Source: Paramecium octaurelia (taxonomy: Eukaryota; Ciliophora; Oligohymenophorea; Peniculida; Parameciidae). Taken from it: 64,000 nt of DNA. Positions within the stretch are counted from its first letter, which is position 1, and every line of letters starts with the position of its first letter. Below are positions 1 through 13,937 of this stretch, in pieces. Under the pieces are notes generated by a model. The model saw nothing but the letters and a program-made list of their open reading frames with translations, did not search any database and was not told the DNA's origin. The translations under genes and the position numbers were made by a program. Location of the stretch: contig CAJJDP010000060.1 of NCBI GenBank assembly GCA_905182995.1, positions 424,966-488,965 of the forward strand, in the 5' to 3' direction.

Positions 1-2373
1 TGATTTAGTTTCCCTTGCATGGATCAACCAGATTTGAAGGCCAAATTGAGATTCACAGCAGTGTGTCCAAAGGAATGGGTAGTGATTTCAAATGAAAATG
101 CTGATCAAAAGGAATAGTTTAATGTTGCTTAGGCAACCAATATCATTACCACATATCATCCTTAAGAAGTGGTGTAGAGTCAACTCCAAAATTTCGAGAA
201 CTCAGATTCATATAATTTTTGGGTGTTTGGTGAAACCAAAACATTGCCAACCTATTTATTTGCATTGGTGGCTGGAGAATATTGGTCAATCAAATTTTAA
301 GGAGAAGACGGTGATACACCATAGACTATTTATTGCAGAGAAAGCTTAAAAGAACATATGATGGGTTTAAAGGATTTCATTTTTGAAGTCACTAAGAAAA
401 GTATGAAATTCTATGAGGATTTCTTTGGAGTCAAGTATTAATTCAACAAATACGATTCAGTGTTTGTTAATGAATACAATTGGGGTGCAATGGAAAACCC
501 TGGATGTGTGACATTTAATGATTTCTACGTTTTCAAAGAGAAGAAACCAGCAACTAGTTATACATAATTTGCAAATACAATTGCTCATGAAATGGCACAC
601 CATTGGTTTGGAGACTTTGTAACAATGAAGTGGTGGAATGACTTGTGGTTAAATGAAAGTTATGCTGATTTCATTTCACACTTTTGTTTGCAAAACATTC
701 ATATTGAATCCATCAAATTATCTAGTATTCCTGTGATGTTCAATCAAAGAAAGGGATGGGGATACAGAGAAGATTAAATGCTTACTACACATCCAATTGC
801 AGGTGAAGTTATCAATACTGAAGTAGCTGAGAATATTTTTGATGGAATTACATATTCCAAAGGAGCTTCCGTCATGAAATAATTATTGTGCATTATGGGA
901 GCAGATAAATTTGGAGAGGCTTGTGGAAACTATTTTAGAAAATTCGGATGGAAGAATGCTGTTTTATAAGATTTAATCGACCATTTATAAGAGAAATTTG
1001 ATAATCCAGAATTCACATTGTCTTATTGGAAATAACAATGGATTGAAACTGCTGGTATGAATGAAATTGAACCAGTATGGGATCAAACTGATAGATCTCA
1101 TCAAGCTAAATTAACTGTATTTTAAAGACCTGCTTTAAGTCAATTCCCCACTTTGAGAATTCACAAAATTAAAATAGGATTATTCCATGATAATGGCATT
1201 GATTCTATTGATGCAGTGCTCCAAGCAACAGAGGAGAATGTTATCCCTTATGATGGCAGTAAGGGATATAGAGCAATATTGTTGAATTTCGAAGATTAAT
1301 CTTTTGTGAAGGTACTCCTTGATCAAGAGTCCACAAAATACTTCAGTTAAAATTTACATGCAGTCTAAGATATCCTAACAAGAACTTTGATTTACAGAGC
1401 TCTTTTTGATAGTGTGAGAGACGGTAAAATATGCTCAGAGGAGTACGTTGATTTCCTGTTGGCCTAATTACCCAGAGAGACTTCAGATGAAATTTTGAAT
1501 ACCTAATTGATGTTTTTATAAGGTGCAATCGGATCTATGACACCAAGAAAGTAATTTATTTTTATTATAATAATTATAGATTCAAGAAGATTCTTGGCAA
1601 GAGAGTCTTTTCATTCCTAATAGCTGAATTAGTCAAAGTTAGTGGAAATGCAGAATTAGAAAATAGATTGATTTTATTAAGGAACAATTTAGTATCATTT
1701 GCATATGATAACTCTTGTGTTGATGAACTCGTGGATTGGTTCTAAGGTTAAAATAATAATCAATTATAATAAATTCAATGCACAAAGGACAATAAGTGGG
1801 CAATTGTTAAGTTAGTTTATGGATCTAAAAAATATGACGAATAACCTGAATTGAGACAATAATTACTAGAAAAGATGTTGGAACTTGATAATTCTGATGC
1901 AGCCACTAGAGCCCAATTGAAATGTTAGGCACTTAAGGCAAATGAATAAGAGAGGGCAGCCCTTTGGTAAAAGTTCGTTGATCCAGACAATAAGGAATCA
2001 GTGAAATTGATCGCAGAATCAATGGCTGGATTCAATAATGAAAGACGTTATCTTAGTTTGGAACCCTATTAAGAAAAGTTCTTTGAAGTCATCGTTCAAA
2101 TCTTCCAAACTAGAAGCAACGATTTCAGTAAGACCTTCTATGATTACCTGTTCCCAATCACTGATGATTTGGCCAGTCTTTGCAATGTATTATTTGTATT
2201 TACGAATTTAGAAAATCGAGAAGTTGAGAGCTGCTGTTCCTGAAAATTTGATCACCCTCAAAATGCAAGTGGATAAATCACTTGATTCAATTAAGAGGTA
2301 AGTGAAGTAGTTTGAGTGTTTCTGTAACCAAGCCAAATTAGCCACCCAATAGGTATTAGAAAATGATGCATGA
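1..2373 (+). CDS. M1-family zinc aminopeptidase, 5' partial
   Basis: Removes N-terminal residues from peptides; M1 enzymes bind one catalytic zinc. Seen: the exopeptidase motif GAMEN (codons 484-498), the zinc motif [10 protein letters not shown] with HExxH at 586-600, and a downstream LNESYAD giving the third zinc ligand about 20 residues later. Upstream, FPCMDQP is the usual M1 signature. Bases 1-8 end in TTTAG and are best read as the tail of an intron, because TGA at 1-3 would otherwise stop the frame. Introns 1551-1579 (29 nt) and 2187-2211 (25 nt) restore the frame. Stop TGA is at 2371-2373. About 769 residues are visible; the N-terminal start lies outside the window. The C-terminal helical region is present and the enzyme looks intact. 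Soluble or membrane-bound location cannot be judged without the N-terminus. Confidence 0.93.
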
Positions 2374-2410
2374 GATATAACAGATACAATAATATTAAAA
2401 TATAATTAAT

Positions 2411-3305
2411 ATGAATACCTCGTTTGAATAAATAAACAAATCTCCATTGAATCATTCTGTTTCCAAATAGCTTTACTCTTTCCCCAAAGCCAATCGATTC
2501 AAAGAATTCAAGGATACAGCGTACTTTCCCATTACCATTTATCTAGATGTCCAAACATTTACACGCTCCCAAGTATGATGAGCAAACGTGGAGCTGGAAT
2601 TGGATATGGATAGAAATCAGACTTGATCTAAGAAAGCATTACACCAGGCCCAAATAATTATTAAATCAAGACAACTCTCAATACAAGCAATGGTTGGACT
2701 ATGCCTGTAGGCAGAGATGTATTCATCATTTAAACATTCCAAAGAAAAGCAATAAATATGAAGGTATCTTTCTTGGTTTAATTCAAAAAACCCCAGGACC
2801 AGGACAATATGAGTTCCATGATTCTAAGTCTCCAATCAAATACTCTATGAGAATGAGGACTGAAAGTCATAGGGAAAAAGACAGGAAACCTGGACCGTAA
2901 ATATATTGTTCTACTATTATTAGTGGAGAATACAATTTGCCAGAAGCACTAACTGAAAATGGAAAATATTAAATTAGCAAGTTTAGAGAGTAAATTTAAT
3001 TTAAAAACCAATAGTTCTGGTGCAATCATTCTCTCTCCACCCAAAGCCTTGAGTTCTCGTTTCTCTCCTGCTCATGAACGCACTCCAGGACCAGGATAAT
3101 ATCAACACAAAGGAGACATCGATCCCAAAGGACTTTATTATTGTTCCAAATTTGCAGACACAAAATCTACAGTCTTCACTAAGGCAAAAAGAGAACTAAC
3201 TAAAATTAGAATGGAATCTCCTGGTCCCGGAGCCTATAAATTGCCATCAGAATTCGGGTATTTATTCATTTTAAACATAGTTTTTATGAAAAATCGATTA
3301 AATGA
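2411..3305 (+). CDS. SHIPPO-repeat (ODF3-like) protein
   Basis: About 255 residues containing repeated Pro-Gly-Pro motifs typical of SHIPPO/STPG proteins, which are associated with cilia and sperm-tail microtubules: TPGPNNY, TPGPGQY, PGPGEY, TPGPGQY and SPGPGAY, ending in a PSEFGFYE segment. Five short introns are inferred at 2521-2546, 2719-2744, 2897-2923, 2990-3014 and 3258-3280. All end in TAG except the second, which would end AAG and is the least certain; it is needed to bring the third repeat in frame. Start ATG 2411 follows an AT-rich leader 37 bp after the aminopeptidase stop, and TGA is at 3303-3305. An axonemal role in the ciliate is inferred from the family, not shown. Confidence 0.82.
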
Positions 3306-3543
3306 AACTTATATAAATAGTTAATATATATCAACATTATATAAATTTTATATGTATTAAATTTACAAAATTCTAGATATAACTTTCAATTTTCATGAAA
3401 ATCTTAAAAATATGATCAGTAATCTAAATGAGAATAAGAGAATCTCAACAGAAGAGATATTATATTTAGATGTAAGAATCAATTAACAATGCAATTACGT
3501 CATTCTATAAGCATTTTCATTTCAATAAGTATTTATTATTTAA

Positions 3544-5085
3544 TCAAAATCTCTTTATTGTTACTTGCTGTTCTTTAAAATACGTATAATTTTGAAACAG
3601 ATTTTAAATTGTTTCCTATCTGAGTAAAAGTGAATTCTCTTGTATCAATTCATCTTATGAATCATGATCAGAGGATATCTCCCGAATAAAGTCTTCATCT
3701 GATGATTTCATTAATTTGAATGGAGAAGGCAACTACTTCTCATGCAACCCTTTCCATGGGAATCCTGAAAACCATGGATGACCTTAGATCTCTTCAATAC
3801 CACTATACCCTAAACGAGCCTAAGGTTTTCTCTGTAACAATTGATTAATAAAATCAGCTGCTTCCCATGACCAATTAGGAGGAACATCTTGTTTCTTGAG
3901 TGAGACCTGTTTGGCAATAATAGCATCTCTAATATCTCTACGACTCTTGCCTAAATATGGTCGTTTTCCCATCATAAATTCATAAGCCATAACTCCTAAT
4001 GCGAAATGATCCACTCCAAAACTATGATTTTATCTAAACATGACTTCAGGTGCTATTTTATAAATAACTTATGTAAATACCCATATATCCAGGAGTGCCA
4101 CTAGTCTCTTAAGAATTCTCGGGTTTCACTATCCTTGCAATTCCGAAATCTGTCAATCTGGGATACCCTTTCTTGTCTAGAACAATATTCTCAGGTTTAA
4201 TGTCTCTATGAATAATCCCATTTCTATGTAGATACTCTAAAGCCAATAGCATACTTGCAATCAAGAACTCTATCAATAATCAAATCATTTATCTTACTTG
4301 TATGTTATTCTGAAAACCTACGCATCTTGCCAATATGAAATCTAAGATCACCACCTGTTAATAAATCCATTACTAGATACAGATTTTCTCTATCTTGAAA
4401 GGCATAATGAATATTTGCAATAAAAGGATGTTTAAGTTATGACAGTAGAATACGTTCATTCATCACTGAATTGACAGATTTTTTGGCCAAAACCCTATTA
4501 GCTTAAATTAACTTACTTGGCTTTACTCATCTCTTTCATAGCAAATAGCTTATGCGATTTAATCATTTCCACTCTCCATACTTTCCCAAATCCTCCTTTT
4601 CCAAGAACATAATGAAATTTAAAATTACTCCTTCCAATTTCCGCATCGGTAGTGGGCAATCTTAAAGAATATTATTCCTCAATAAGTCTTGAATTAGGTC
4701 TGGAATATATAGAGTTCCTAAAACTTCGTTTTTCTTGGGATTTTGGAGCTTGGAAAAGCTTCGGTTACTAATCTAACTATAATTGAAATGATTTGCGAGG
4801 CGGTTATCTTAATTGAGGACTAGCACTCTTCTTGTTGCTGGAGAACTCATCTGGTCTTTTTCGTGTTTAACTAAAAGAACCGTCTAGTTGGAAGCAAAGA
4901 TTTGTTTTCCACATTTTTGGTTATTCCTTAGGAGATGTTGGAGTTGAAACTGGAATTGGGTTATTAAATGAAGGTAATTTGGAATGGCGAGAAGTTAGAA
5001 TTGATTGATTTTGTTTTACGCGATAGAAACTTGTATCTACAGCGTAATTTTGTATAATATTTCTTTGGCCAATCGAATTCTTCAT
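3544..5085 (-). CDS. Serine/threonine protein kinase, AGC-like
   Basis: About 487 residues. The first roughly 170 are Ser/Pro/Gln-rich and basic, followed by a complete kinase domain: glycine loop [12 protein letters not shown] lysine in FAMKEM, catalytic [11 protein letters not shown] in TDFGIARI, then TPGYMAPE and [12 protein letters not shown]. Three introns are inferred at 4495-4516, 4270-4297 and 4053-4080, all ending TAG on the coding strand; the third splits the codon between GYM and APE. The C-terminal tail after HPWF runs to TGA at 3544-3546. The activation-loop and insert style resembles PKA/PKG-like AGC kinases, but no cyclic-nucleotide-binding domain is present. Start codon 5083-5085 is the first ATG in frame after an AT-rich stretch; a later Met at about 4914 is possible. 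All catalytic residues are present. Confidence 0.88.
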
Positions 5086-5539
5086 TTTAATTTATTTAAT
5101 ATATGCAATCACAACTATTCCATAGAAAATCACATTCATGATCTATCATACATGAAAATTATCAAGAAATTCAATGGCAGAATAAAAACACTGAGAATTA
5201 TTGAGTAGATAAATTTCAAGAAGGATGACATTTAATTATAATTTATGATTCCTTGTTGTTATCTATATCTATTCAAAATTCACTAAGAATAGGAATACAA
5301 CAAGCTAAGAACATTAGTCTAATTGCCTATTTTAATATAAGAGAATGATATTATTTATGTTAATAAAACAACCTAATTACTTCATAATGTTCTTTTTATT
5401 TTAACAATTAAGATATCAGTTTAAATAGATAGTTTAGTGTTTATTTATAATTATAGAATAGCGGTATCAATTAAAATTTCATTTGAATATAAAATATGAA
5501 ATTAGAGGATTGAATAGTTTTTGTTTATATAAATAGAAA
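5086..5539. other. Intergenic, AT-rich
   Basis: Gap between the kinase start and the 3' end of the RING gene, both on the minus strand. I see no frame with coding character, no tRNA and no repeat. It probably holds the kinase promoter and the RING 3' untranslated region. Confidence 0.5.
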
Positions 5540-6987
5540 TCATAAAAACTTTTTATAAATTTTTAACTCTTAAGGCATTGCTCCAATACTTTAATCACTT
5601 TTTTCAATGTTTTTCACATAATTACTTGAATTAGTGTATCTATGACTTGTGTTATGATGAGAACTAGTTTTTCTATGTTAGGATGGAGTCGAAAGTCCTA
5701 TTATTTCTTAATGCAATTTTTGCATCACTTTAATGGATTATATGAGTTCTCCTTCATTGTCTCCAATTCTGGTTGTTAAGATTTTGAGTTTTTGATAGAT
5801 GCTTTGAGGATCCACTTATTTATTGTTGACTGCTGCTATTACATCCTTTTCTAGTTTCAAAACATTCTTTTGAACCATTTTAAAGTAGGATTGAATAATC
5901 TATACAGAGGCCTATTCTTCAGTTTCTTGTATTAGACCTGTAGAACTTCTTTTGTGTCTGGAGTTATCCGATATTTCTTTAGAAGTATTTGAACTATCTT
6001 TAGCAATATCTTTTAAAAACTAGTTCTCTTTTTCTTTAATAATTTCATTATATTTTGGAGTTGATAGTTTCTTTTCTTCTGGATAATATTATTTATTCTC
6101 AAATATTTTGTCAGTTTTACTTTGCTATTACAATTATTATTAATATTATTATTATTGTTGTTAAACTAGTTGTGGTTAGACAGGTTTTTTGTTTTCAGTT
6201 TATTGAAAGAGTAACTGTGATGCAATAGTTGTTGGAGTTGCAACAGGTGTATTGGAATTGGGTTTAAAGAAATCATTAATTTTATTTTATTAAATATTTG
6301 ATGTATTAGCTTAGGTTTTAGCCTTGCCTTTAAAATATTTAATTTAATACATTCAATTGCGACTTCTTATTAAGGTATTTAATAAGATTACTTTTTTTAA
6401 TGATTTGATTAGGTAGGCTTTGACATTTGCTTACTGGGAGATATTCTTTCACTTCCTAAATTAGGTTTCTTTTTATTGAACTGAGAATGATTAAATGCAT
6501 TTTAAGGGTTGTTATGATTAGTCTATACAGAGAGCATTTCACCAATTTTTGAGGCATTCTTATTATTTGGTTCAGATACTTCTTAAAATTAATAAGCATT
6601 GGATTGTCTTCTTCCCAAGATAGCATCCTATTGATTCTTCTAGAGTGAGAATTGACTCTAGTTTGAATATGAAACTTACTTCGTTAAGTACTTCTTTTTC
6701 CATTTCACTTGAATCGGTGATTAGATATAATTCATTATTTTCTATCAACAAATTCTTGATATCATAAGTGTGTGTCAATTTACGACATTTTGGACATTGG
6801 ATTCTAAATTTATTCTAGATTTGACTATTGTTTAGATTGAAATGAGATACCTTGTATTTTCTTAGATTTGTATATTGACTCCGCATTTCATGCACATGGA
6901 ATGTGAACATATCAATTGGATTGGATTTTAAGCAGTCATTTTGCATAGCTGACAAATAGTAGATGAGTTTGAACTTTTATTTAGCAT
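5540..6987 (-). CDS. RING-type zinc-finger protein
   Basis: About 458 residues. The N-terminal 60 residues form a RING-like finger: CQLC, then CSHSMCMKCG, then CPKC, spaced as in C3HC4 fingers. RING domains commonly serve as ubiquitin E3 ligases, so that role is inferred. The centre is Ser/Asn/Gln-rich with a polyglutamine run near 6120-6160 written mostly with TAA codons, and the C-terminal third is predicted helical/coiled (KMVQKNVLKLEKDV). Introns are inferred at 6825-6850, 6658-6679 and 6328-6350. The last ends AAG rather than TAG but is the only visible way to join the two open frames. Start is ATG at 6985-6987; stop TGA at 5540-5542. Overall fold beyond the RING is unknown. Confidence 0.75.
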
Positions 6988-7029
6988 TAACTGATTATTA
7001 TATTTTAATATTAATATATTGTAATGTGA

Positions 7030-7414
7030 TCATTATGACTTGGTGATTTCTGTTTTTAAGCCATCGAATGAATCAACAGGAACATGTTGAGCAAGTGTAT
7101 AATATTTGCCTTTTCCATCATCTTCCTCCTTCTTCTTTCTTTGTAATCTGACTCTGATTCTTCTTGGGAGATTTCTGATTCCTCTAGCCCACACTGCCTC
7201 ATTCAAAGATGGATCAATTCTGACATCTTCTGTAAGCATATTCTTTCTTGCTGACAAATTAACTCATTTTCATACCGAAATTAACAATATATGAGACTGC
7301 TCTTGGGGCTTTTCTCTTAAATGTTTCCTTGTGAACACCCTTATGAAGATTGATTGTGTAATCTCTGCTCACTTCACCTAATGGATTTGGCTTTCCCTTC
7401 TCCTTCTTTACCAT
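7030..7414 (-). CDS. RPL31: Large-subunit ribosomal protein eL31
   Basis: 119 residues. The sequence carries the diagnostic eL31 segments: EVSRDYTINLHK near the N-terminus, then FKRKAPRA, then TEDVRIDPSLNEAVW and GIRNLPRRIRVRLQRK, ending in VPVDSF. It is a component of the 60S subunit near the peptide exit. One 25-nt intron (7251-7275) is required inside the region that reads NFA-RKNM in the family; it ends CAG, not TAG. Start ATG is 7412-7414 and stop TGA 7030-7032, after a TAA read as Gln. Length matches the family. It lies only 65 bp downstream of the next minus-strand gene and 42 bp upstream of the RING start. Confidence 0.93.
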
Positions 7415-7478
7415 TTCAAATAAATAATTTATTTAATATCTTTAATCAAAAAAATATATGAAAAAAAGTTAATTAATC

Positions 7479-8146
7479 TCACAATTGCTACTTCACCCTT
7501 ATAGGTCTCATATTACTATTCTTACGTGATTGCAATCTATAATATTCCAAACATATACTATAGATTCATACTATTGTTCTGACTCTGCAATTTCTGCATG
7601 TCATCATCAATATATCTATATCCTAGAAATATTTCTTGTTGCTCTTAATTTTGATGATGCGAATACCGTTCATCATTCTCATGACAGACCTTTCATACTG
7701 AGCAAACGTACCTTTTTTAGTACTGATTTCAAATATAAATTTCTACGTTTTAAATGCATTATTGCTTATAATTGATTCTAAGTATATGCCTTAATGTGTT
7801 GTGGTTATCCTGGAATTCCATTCAATTTTATACGCAAATGGGCAACATTTACTGATTATTGCACTCTTGCATTTCCAATAAATACTCTCTGAGATTACTC
7901 CATCTCAACATCACAACCCTTGCTTTTCTCTCGTTTCTTATTTATTAACTAATTGCTGAAAACAAATTTTTGTTGTATTGAAGTTCGAAGTGGAGTAGTC
8001 TGATGAATTGAAGGATGCACTCTGAGTGGTGAAAGTTGAGGACTCTTTAAGTATACCTTCTTTAAACATAGCCTATCTGATGGTGAAGTTTTTGTTATGC
8101 TTGAAACCTAAGTGACTTGTTTTCTTTCGCCATCATCAGACTCCAT
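7479..8146 (-). CDS. Small basic protein of unknown function
   Basis: About 207 residues, not recognised. Start ATG 8144-8146, stop TGA 7479-7481. Two introns are inferred: 7690-7711 (22 nt, ending AAG) and 7537-7558 (22 nt, ending TAG); both are needed to keep an open frame. The N-terminal half is Ser/Pro/Lys-rich (TSPSDRLCL, SPQLSPLRVHPS), the centre has basic stretches (KKREKSKG), and the C-terminus is Gln/Asn-rich and basic. No membrane segment, signal peptide or domain is visible. It is divergently oriented to DHFR-TS across a 153-bp gap that should contain both promoters. The exon structure is a hypothesis built on frame continuity. Confidence 0.55.
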
Positions 8147-8299
8147 TGATTATTCAATATCCCAACCTTTAAGTTAATCATTCTATTTATACATATAATT
8201 ATATTCTTAAATCATATTGAATGCAGATAATATTAATTGAATAACAAAGGTTTATAAATTGGATATTTTAAATAATAACAAGGGAGGGAATTAAAAAGA

Positions 8300-9688
<1,389 letters not shown>

Positions 9689-9771
9689 TTTTTACAATTT
9701 ATCCTTAAAATTTTTATTACAATTCAATTTAATTTAAACTAATTTTTCAATTTCCTACTTAATCCCTTATA

Positions 9772-11523
9772 ATGTAAATTAACTAATTGCCATCAAATTG
9801 TAAGGATAGATTAGCAGATCTGGAAGCTCGGATTCTGAAGAAGCCTAAAGTTGAAATATTGGAGGCTTTCCAAAGAGGAGATTCTTTTGAGGTTTTTTCT
9901 ACTGAAAAGGAGCGCAAATTGCCTACTAAATAATTATCTTTACAAGGGACTCCTCGTAAGAGTTCTAGTGATCAAACACTCTTTCGATAATTATAAATTA
10001 CGTAGTTTACAAAGAATATGTAGAGGAAATAGAATTATAATAATAATTTTGATTTAAATGTGGATGAATTATAAAATGCTGAGTAGACATTGAAAGAGAA
10101 ATTAAATGCTATAGCTATATAGGATCTCCGCATAAAGGAATTGGAAGCAAGAGTTACTGAGTTGAATTAAGAATTATAAGTACGATAATGTAATAATCAA
10201 TAGGAATAAAAGGAGCAACAGTTCAAAAGTGAGAATGCAATAAGATAGTTTGTCATAGAAGTGGATTAATATGAGAGAATGCAAATGATAATGGAGATCG
10301 AGAAAAATAAAGAGAAACTAGGAGAATACTCATATTAGAGAGAGAAGACTTAGATTCAGGAAGTGTGGGTGGATGGAAAGGAAATAAAGCAAATCAAAGA
10401 GAAGGTTAAGTTAATTGAAAATCAGAAAGAAGAAATAGAGAATAAAAAAAAATAATTTTAGTTTCAATCTTCTTCATAATATCTGAAATATGTGTTATTA
10501 TCTAAAGAATAATAACTATTATAAGAGTAATTAAGTAGGTTAGAAAATGAAAGACAAATCTTTATAAAATAATTAAGGAGATAATATGATGAAGAACATG
10601 CTCGATTCAAGAAGATTAATGAGTATAGAACAATAGGAGAAAGATATGTGCTATTATAATTACTAGGTAGAGGAGGCTTTAGTGAAGTATATAAGGTATG
10701 AATTTGTTTATTCTCTCGCTAGGGATACGATTTAAAAGAGCTAAAATATGTTGCTTGTAAAATACATCAATTGAATCCTGATTGGTCAGTCAACTCAAAA
10801 TCAAATTATGTTAAGCATGCAACAAGAGAGTACAAAGTACATAGGGAATTATAACATCCAAATATTGTGAAGTTATATGATTCAGTAGAAATCGATATGA
10901 ATACATTTTGTACAGTTCTAGAATATTGCGATGGTTGTGATCTATCAATCTATATCAAGAGATACAAGTAGTTTCAAGAAAAAGAAGCCAAATTAATTAT
11001 TTAATAGGTGTTAAATGCAATCAAATATATTCATTAGAGTAACATTATTCACTATGATATCAAACCATAAAATATTTTATTTCATCAAAACGAAATCAAA
11101 TTATCAGATTTTGGATTATGTAAGGTAGTTGATAATGATAAATCGAAAATGGAATTGACTTCATAGGGAGTAGGCACCTATTGGTATTTACCGCCAGAGT
11201 GTTTTCATACTGGGGATTAACCTCCTAATATCTCTAATAAGGTTGATATTTGGTCTTTAGGAGTAATATTTTATGAAATGCTTTATGGAGTGAAACCCTT
11301 TGGACATGGATATAGTCAAGAGACTATTTTGAAAGAAAAAGTACATTATTTTATATATTATTTAAAGATTATTTTAAAATCTGAATGTGTTAACTTCCCC
11401 ACAAAACCAGTGATTTCTAGCGAATGCAAGGATTTTATAAAAGGATGCCTCAATTATTCTTAGGCTGAAAGATTTGATATAATTTAAGCTTGTAATCATT
11501 AATACATGTAGCAGAGAAAATGA
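9772..11523 (+). CDS. Tousled-like serine/threonine kinase
   Basis: About 565 residues. The N-terminal half (residues 1-300) is Gln/Glu/Lys-rich coiled coil (for example ELNQELQVRQ), as in TLKs. The kinase domain shows [87 protein letters not shown] and [18 protein letters not shown], a close match to the Tousled family, which acts on Asf1 and chromatin assembly in other eukaryotes. HYD replaces HRD, as is normal for TLKs. Two introns: 10696-10722 (27 nt, TAG) and 11341-11367 (27 nt, ending AAG), the latter excised because the family reads ILKEK-ILK there. Start ATG 9772, stop TGA 11521-11523. It converges with the Pumilio gene, 65 bp between stops. Confidence 0.93.
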
Positions 11524-11588
11524 AAATAATTATAATAATATATTCTTTATATTTATTCATTGAAGATGGCTTTTAAGCTATTAAGCAA

Positions 11589-13394
11589 TCAAGGCAAATT
11601 TTAAATTTGCTTATCTAAGAAGCTATTTATTCTTTGGCCTAAATTTCGATAGTATAATTACCATGAACAGTTGATTTGATTGCTGTGAATTCAGATTGAT
11701 TCTAATACAAATGATCTGAAATATATTTTAATACATTGTGATCGCTTAGCACTAAGAATTTCTTTATTACGTAATTTGCATATTGGTGATTGGCTAAAAC
11801 AACGAAATTGCTCGTGCTATTAAGATATCATATGATATTATGTACTATTGATTAGGACTTCTGCAAAGTAGCCATTTCATAATAGAAACTAATTCTTGTT
11901 TGCCCAAGGCTTCCAATGCTCGTTCAACAGTGTTACTGGTAATTTTAAATAGTTAATGTACCTTGCATATTTATTAATGCTGAGTTGAAAAAACTGTTGT
12001 AAAACTAATTGAACTAAATGGAATTTCTCTTGACTTGGAATCCAATATTAGAGAATATGTTGTAATACATAATTTCCATATTCAGTTTAACTTAAGATGT
12101 TGTAATTTTGAACTGACAATCTAATAATTTTGGTAATTTATTGTTGAGAATATTGCTAAATAATTTTATGAATGATTTTGCAGCCATAAATTTGTTGTCC
12201 CATGTAATTGAACTATGAATATAATTGATATGAATACTGATTCTTCAACTATAGGAATCATGAATTCCATTTTAAATTTATCAAAGGTTTCAAGCATTTT
12301 AAAAATGACGTAATTTCCATTCAAATCGTATACCAAAGATCGCATGTTGGATTGCAATTGTTATAAGACTTAGATTTGGAGATCATTTCGATTATAGGTG
12401 TACTCGATCAATTTCTACATGACTCTGCATCCGAAAGTATTTTTCGATAAATCATAGAAATGAGGTTTCAGTTTAGTAAACATCCTCTATTGCAATTTAT
12501 TATTAGCTATTTTCATATATATATACACAAGTACTGCATTCAAAGATCTTTTATACAACATAATTGCCGAATATGTCTTTCTCCACTTGAGGACTAACTC
12601 GTTCTAATTTCTACACTATCAATTCCTTTTATTCGTTTGATCCTGTCTCCAGCATCTTCTGCAATTTCCTACTGACTATCTAATTGCCCCACAAGGAATC
12701 CTAGGATGGAGTGCAAATTCTTACCACCAAACTTGTTAGATACAAATCCATTTCAATATCTGGTTCATACATAGGACTATTGCAATCCACTAAAGGAGAA
12801 TATATATTTAGAGTAGGTATTTTGTAATCAACAATCGGTATTTTTTGATCGACAATCTCTTTGAAGTATTCAGTTTCACTCTTCTCTGAATTCCAGAGTT
12901 CCTTGATAAATTTCAATGTCTGGGCATTCATTGAAGGTGTGTCTGGCGATTGCTATTCTGTATGAGTCTCTAAGTTTTATTCTCCTATTTCCAATTATGG
13001 CACAGTCTATTGTGGCTGACAAGTCTTGTGCTTAGGTGATTTCCTAATCTAATCTTTAGCCACCTTGAAACTTTGATATTTCTGTTTTATATATAAGAGT
13101 AAATCTACTTATAATTTGCATTTATTTTCTTCTTATTCATTTATGGTGTCAATATTTTCATAATTTTTATGATTCACAACACTCTCCTTTGGTGAAGTGT
13201 CCAAAGTTATTTGTTCAAAATCATACGTCAAAGTGTTACTCATAGGAGTCATCATGCCCAAGTTCCCCAATCTGTGATATATTTAGTTTTGATTACTTCA
13301 CTTTTTATTAATCACTTAACTGTCCCTCTCCATTTTCAGTTCCTTGAAAATCATTGGGCAAAGAAGGCAGAGTATCACCTAATGTATTATTCAT
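11589..13394 (-). CDS. Pumilio/PUF RNA-binding protein
   Basis: About 549 residues. An Asn/Gln/Ser-rich N-terminal third is followed by a run of PUF helical repeats, each recognising one RNA base in the family: GNQIVSRKLQKMLE, DIFGNYVVQKIFE, NTFGCRVMQKLIE, DLNGNYVIFKMLE, QIYGCKIIHKIIQ, TEYGNYVLQHILQ, NKYASNTVERALE and NHQYANYVIKKFL, closing with HGQRI. These make the usual eight repeats. PUF proteins control mRNA stability and translation in the cytoplasm. Six introns are inferred at 13272-13296, 12507-12534, 12213-12237, 11936-11961, 11817-11845 and 11639-11661; the first and fourth end CAG, the rest TAG. Start ATG 13392-13394, stop TGA 11589-11591. The exon joins are well supported because each falls inside or next to a recognisable repeat. 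Confidence 0.92.
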
Positions 13395-13937
13395 CTTGGG
13401 GATTATATTGATTAATTTAATAAATCTTTTATATTTTTTTAATTCAAAATCTTCCCTCATTTAGACTATTTTTTATGTAATAAAAATGGTATGATGTTAA
13501 AACATATTATAATTCTTTATTAAATAAATAGTGCAATATTTGAAATCATATCATAATATGTACACATATAATAATGTTGCCATTATCATTCCTCTTATCC
13601 CTTAGATGTTAAAACAATCATCAACTGAGTTCTGAGTTATCTGAATCTTAATAATCTGTCTGTCAATCTAGATTATTGATTGTGTATTATTAATTATCTT
13701 AGACTAACTGTTTCATTGATTTATTAGTTTAAACTAGAGAGTCTCAAAGATTAAAATATCTTAGGTTTTTACAATAAGTTTAGAATACTGTTAAAATGAA
13801 TCCCATCCCTCTATTACTAAGATAACATAACTCTTTTTGAAGCATTAGATATAATATATGAGACTATATTCTTTAAATATCTATTGATTTGAATTATATA
13901 TAATATAATTAAAATAATATTAAGAATAAATAAAAGA
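13395..13937. other. Divergent intergenic region
   Basis: 543 bp between the Pumilio start (minus) and the next plus-strand start. It is AT-rich with no coding-like frame. It should contain both promoters; no recognisable box was found. Confidence 0.45.
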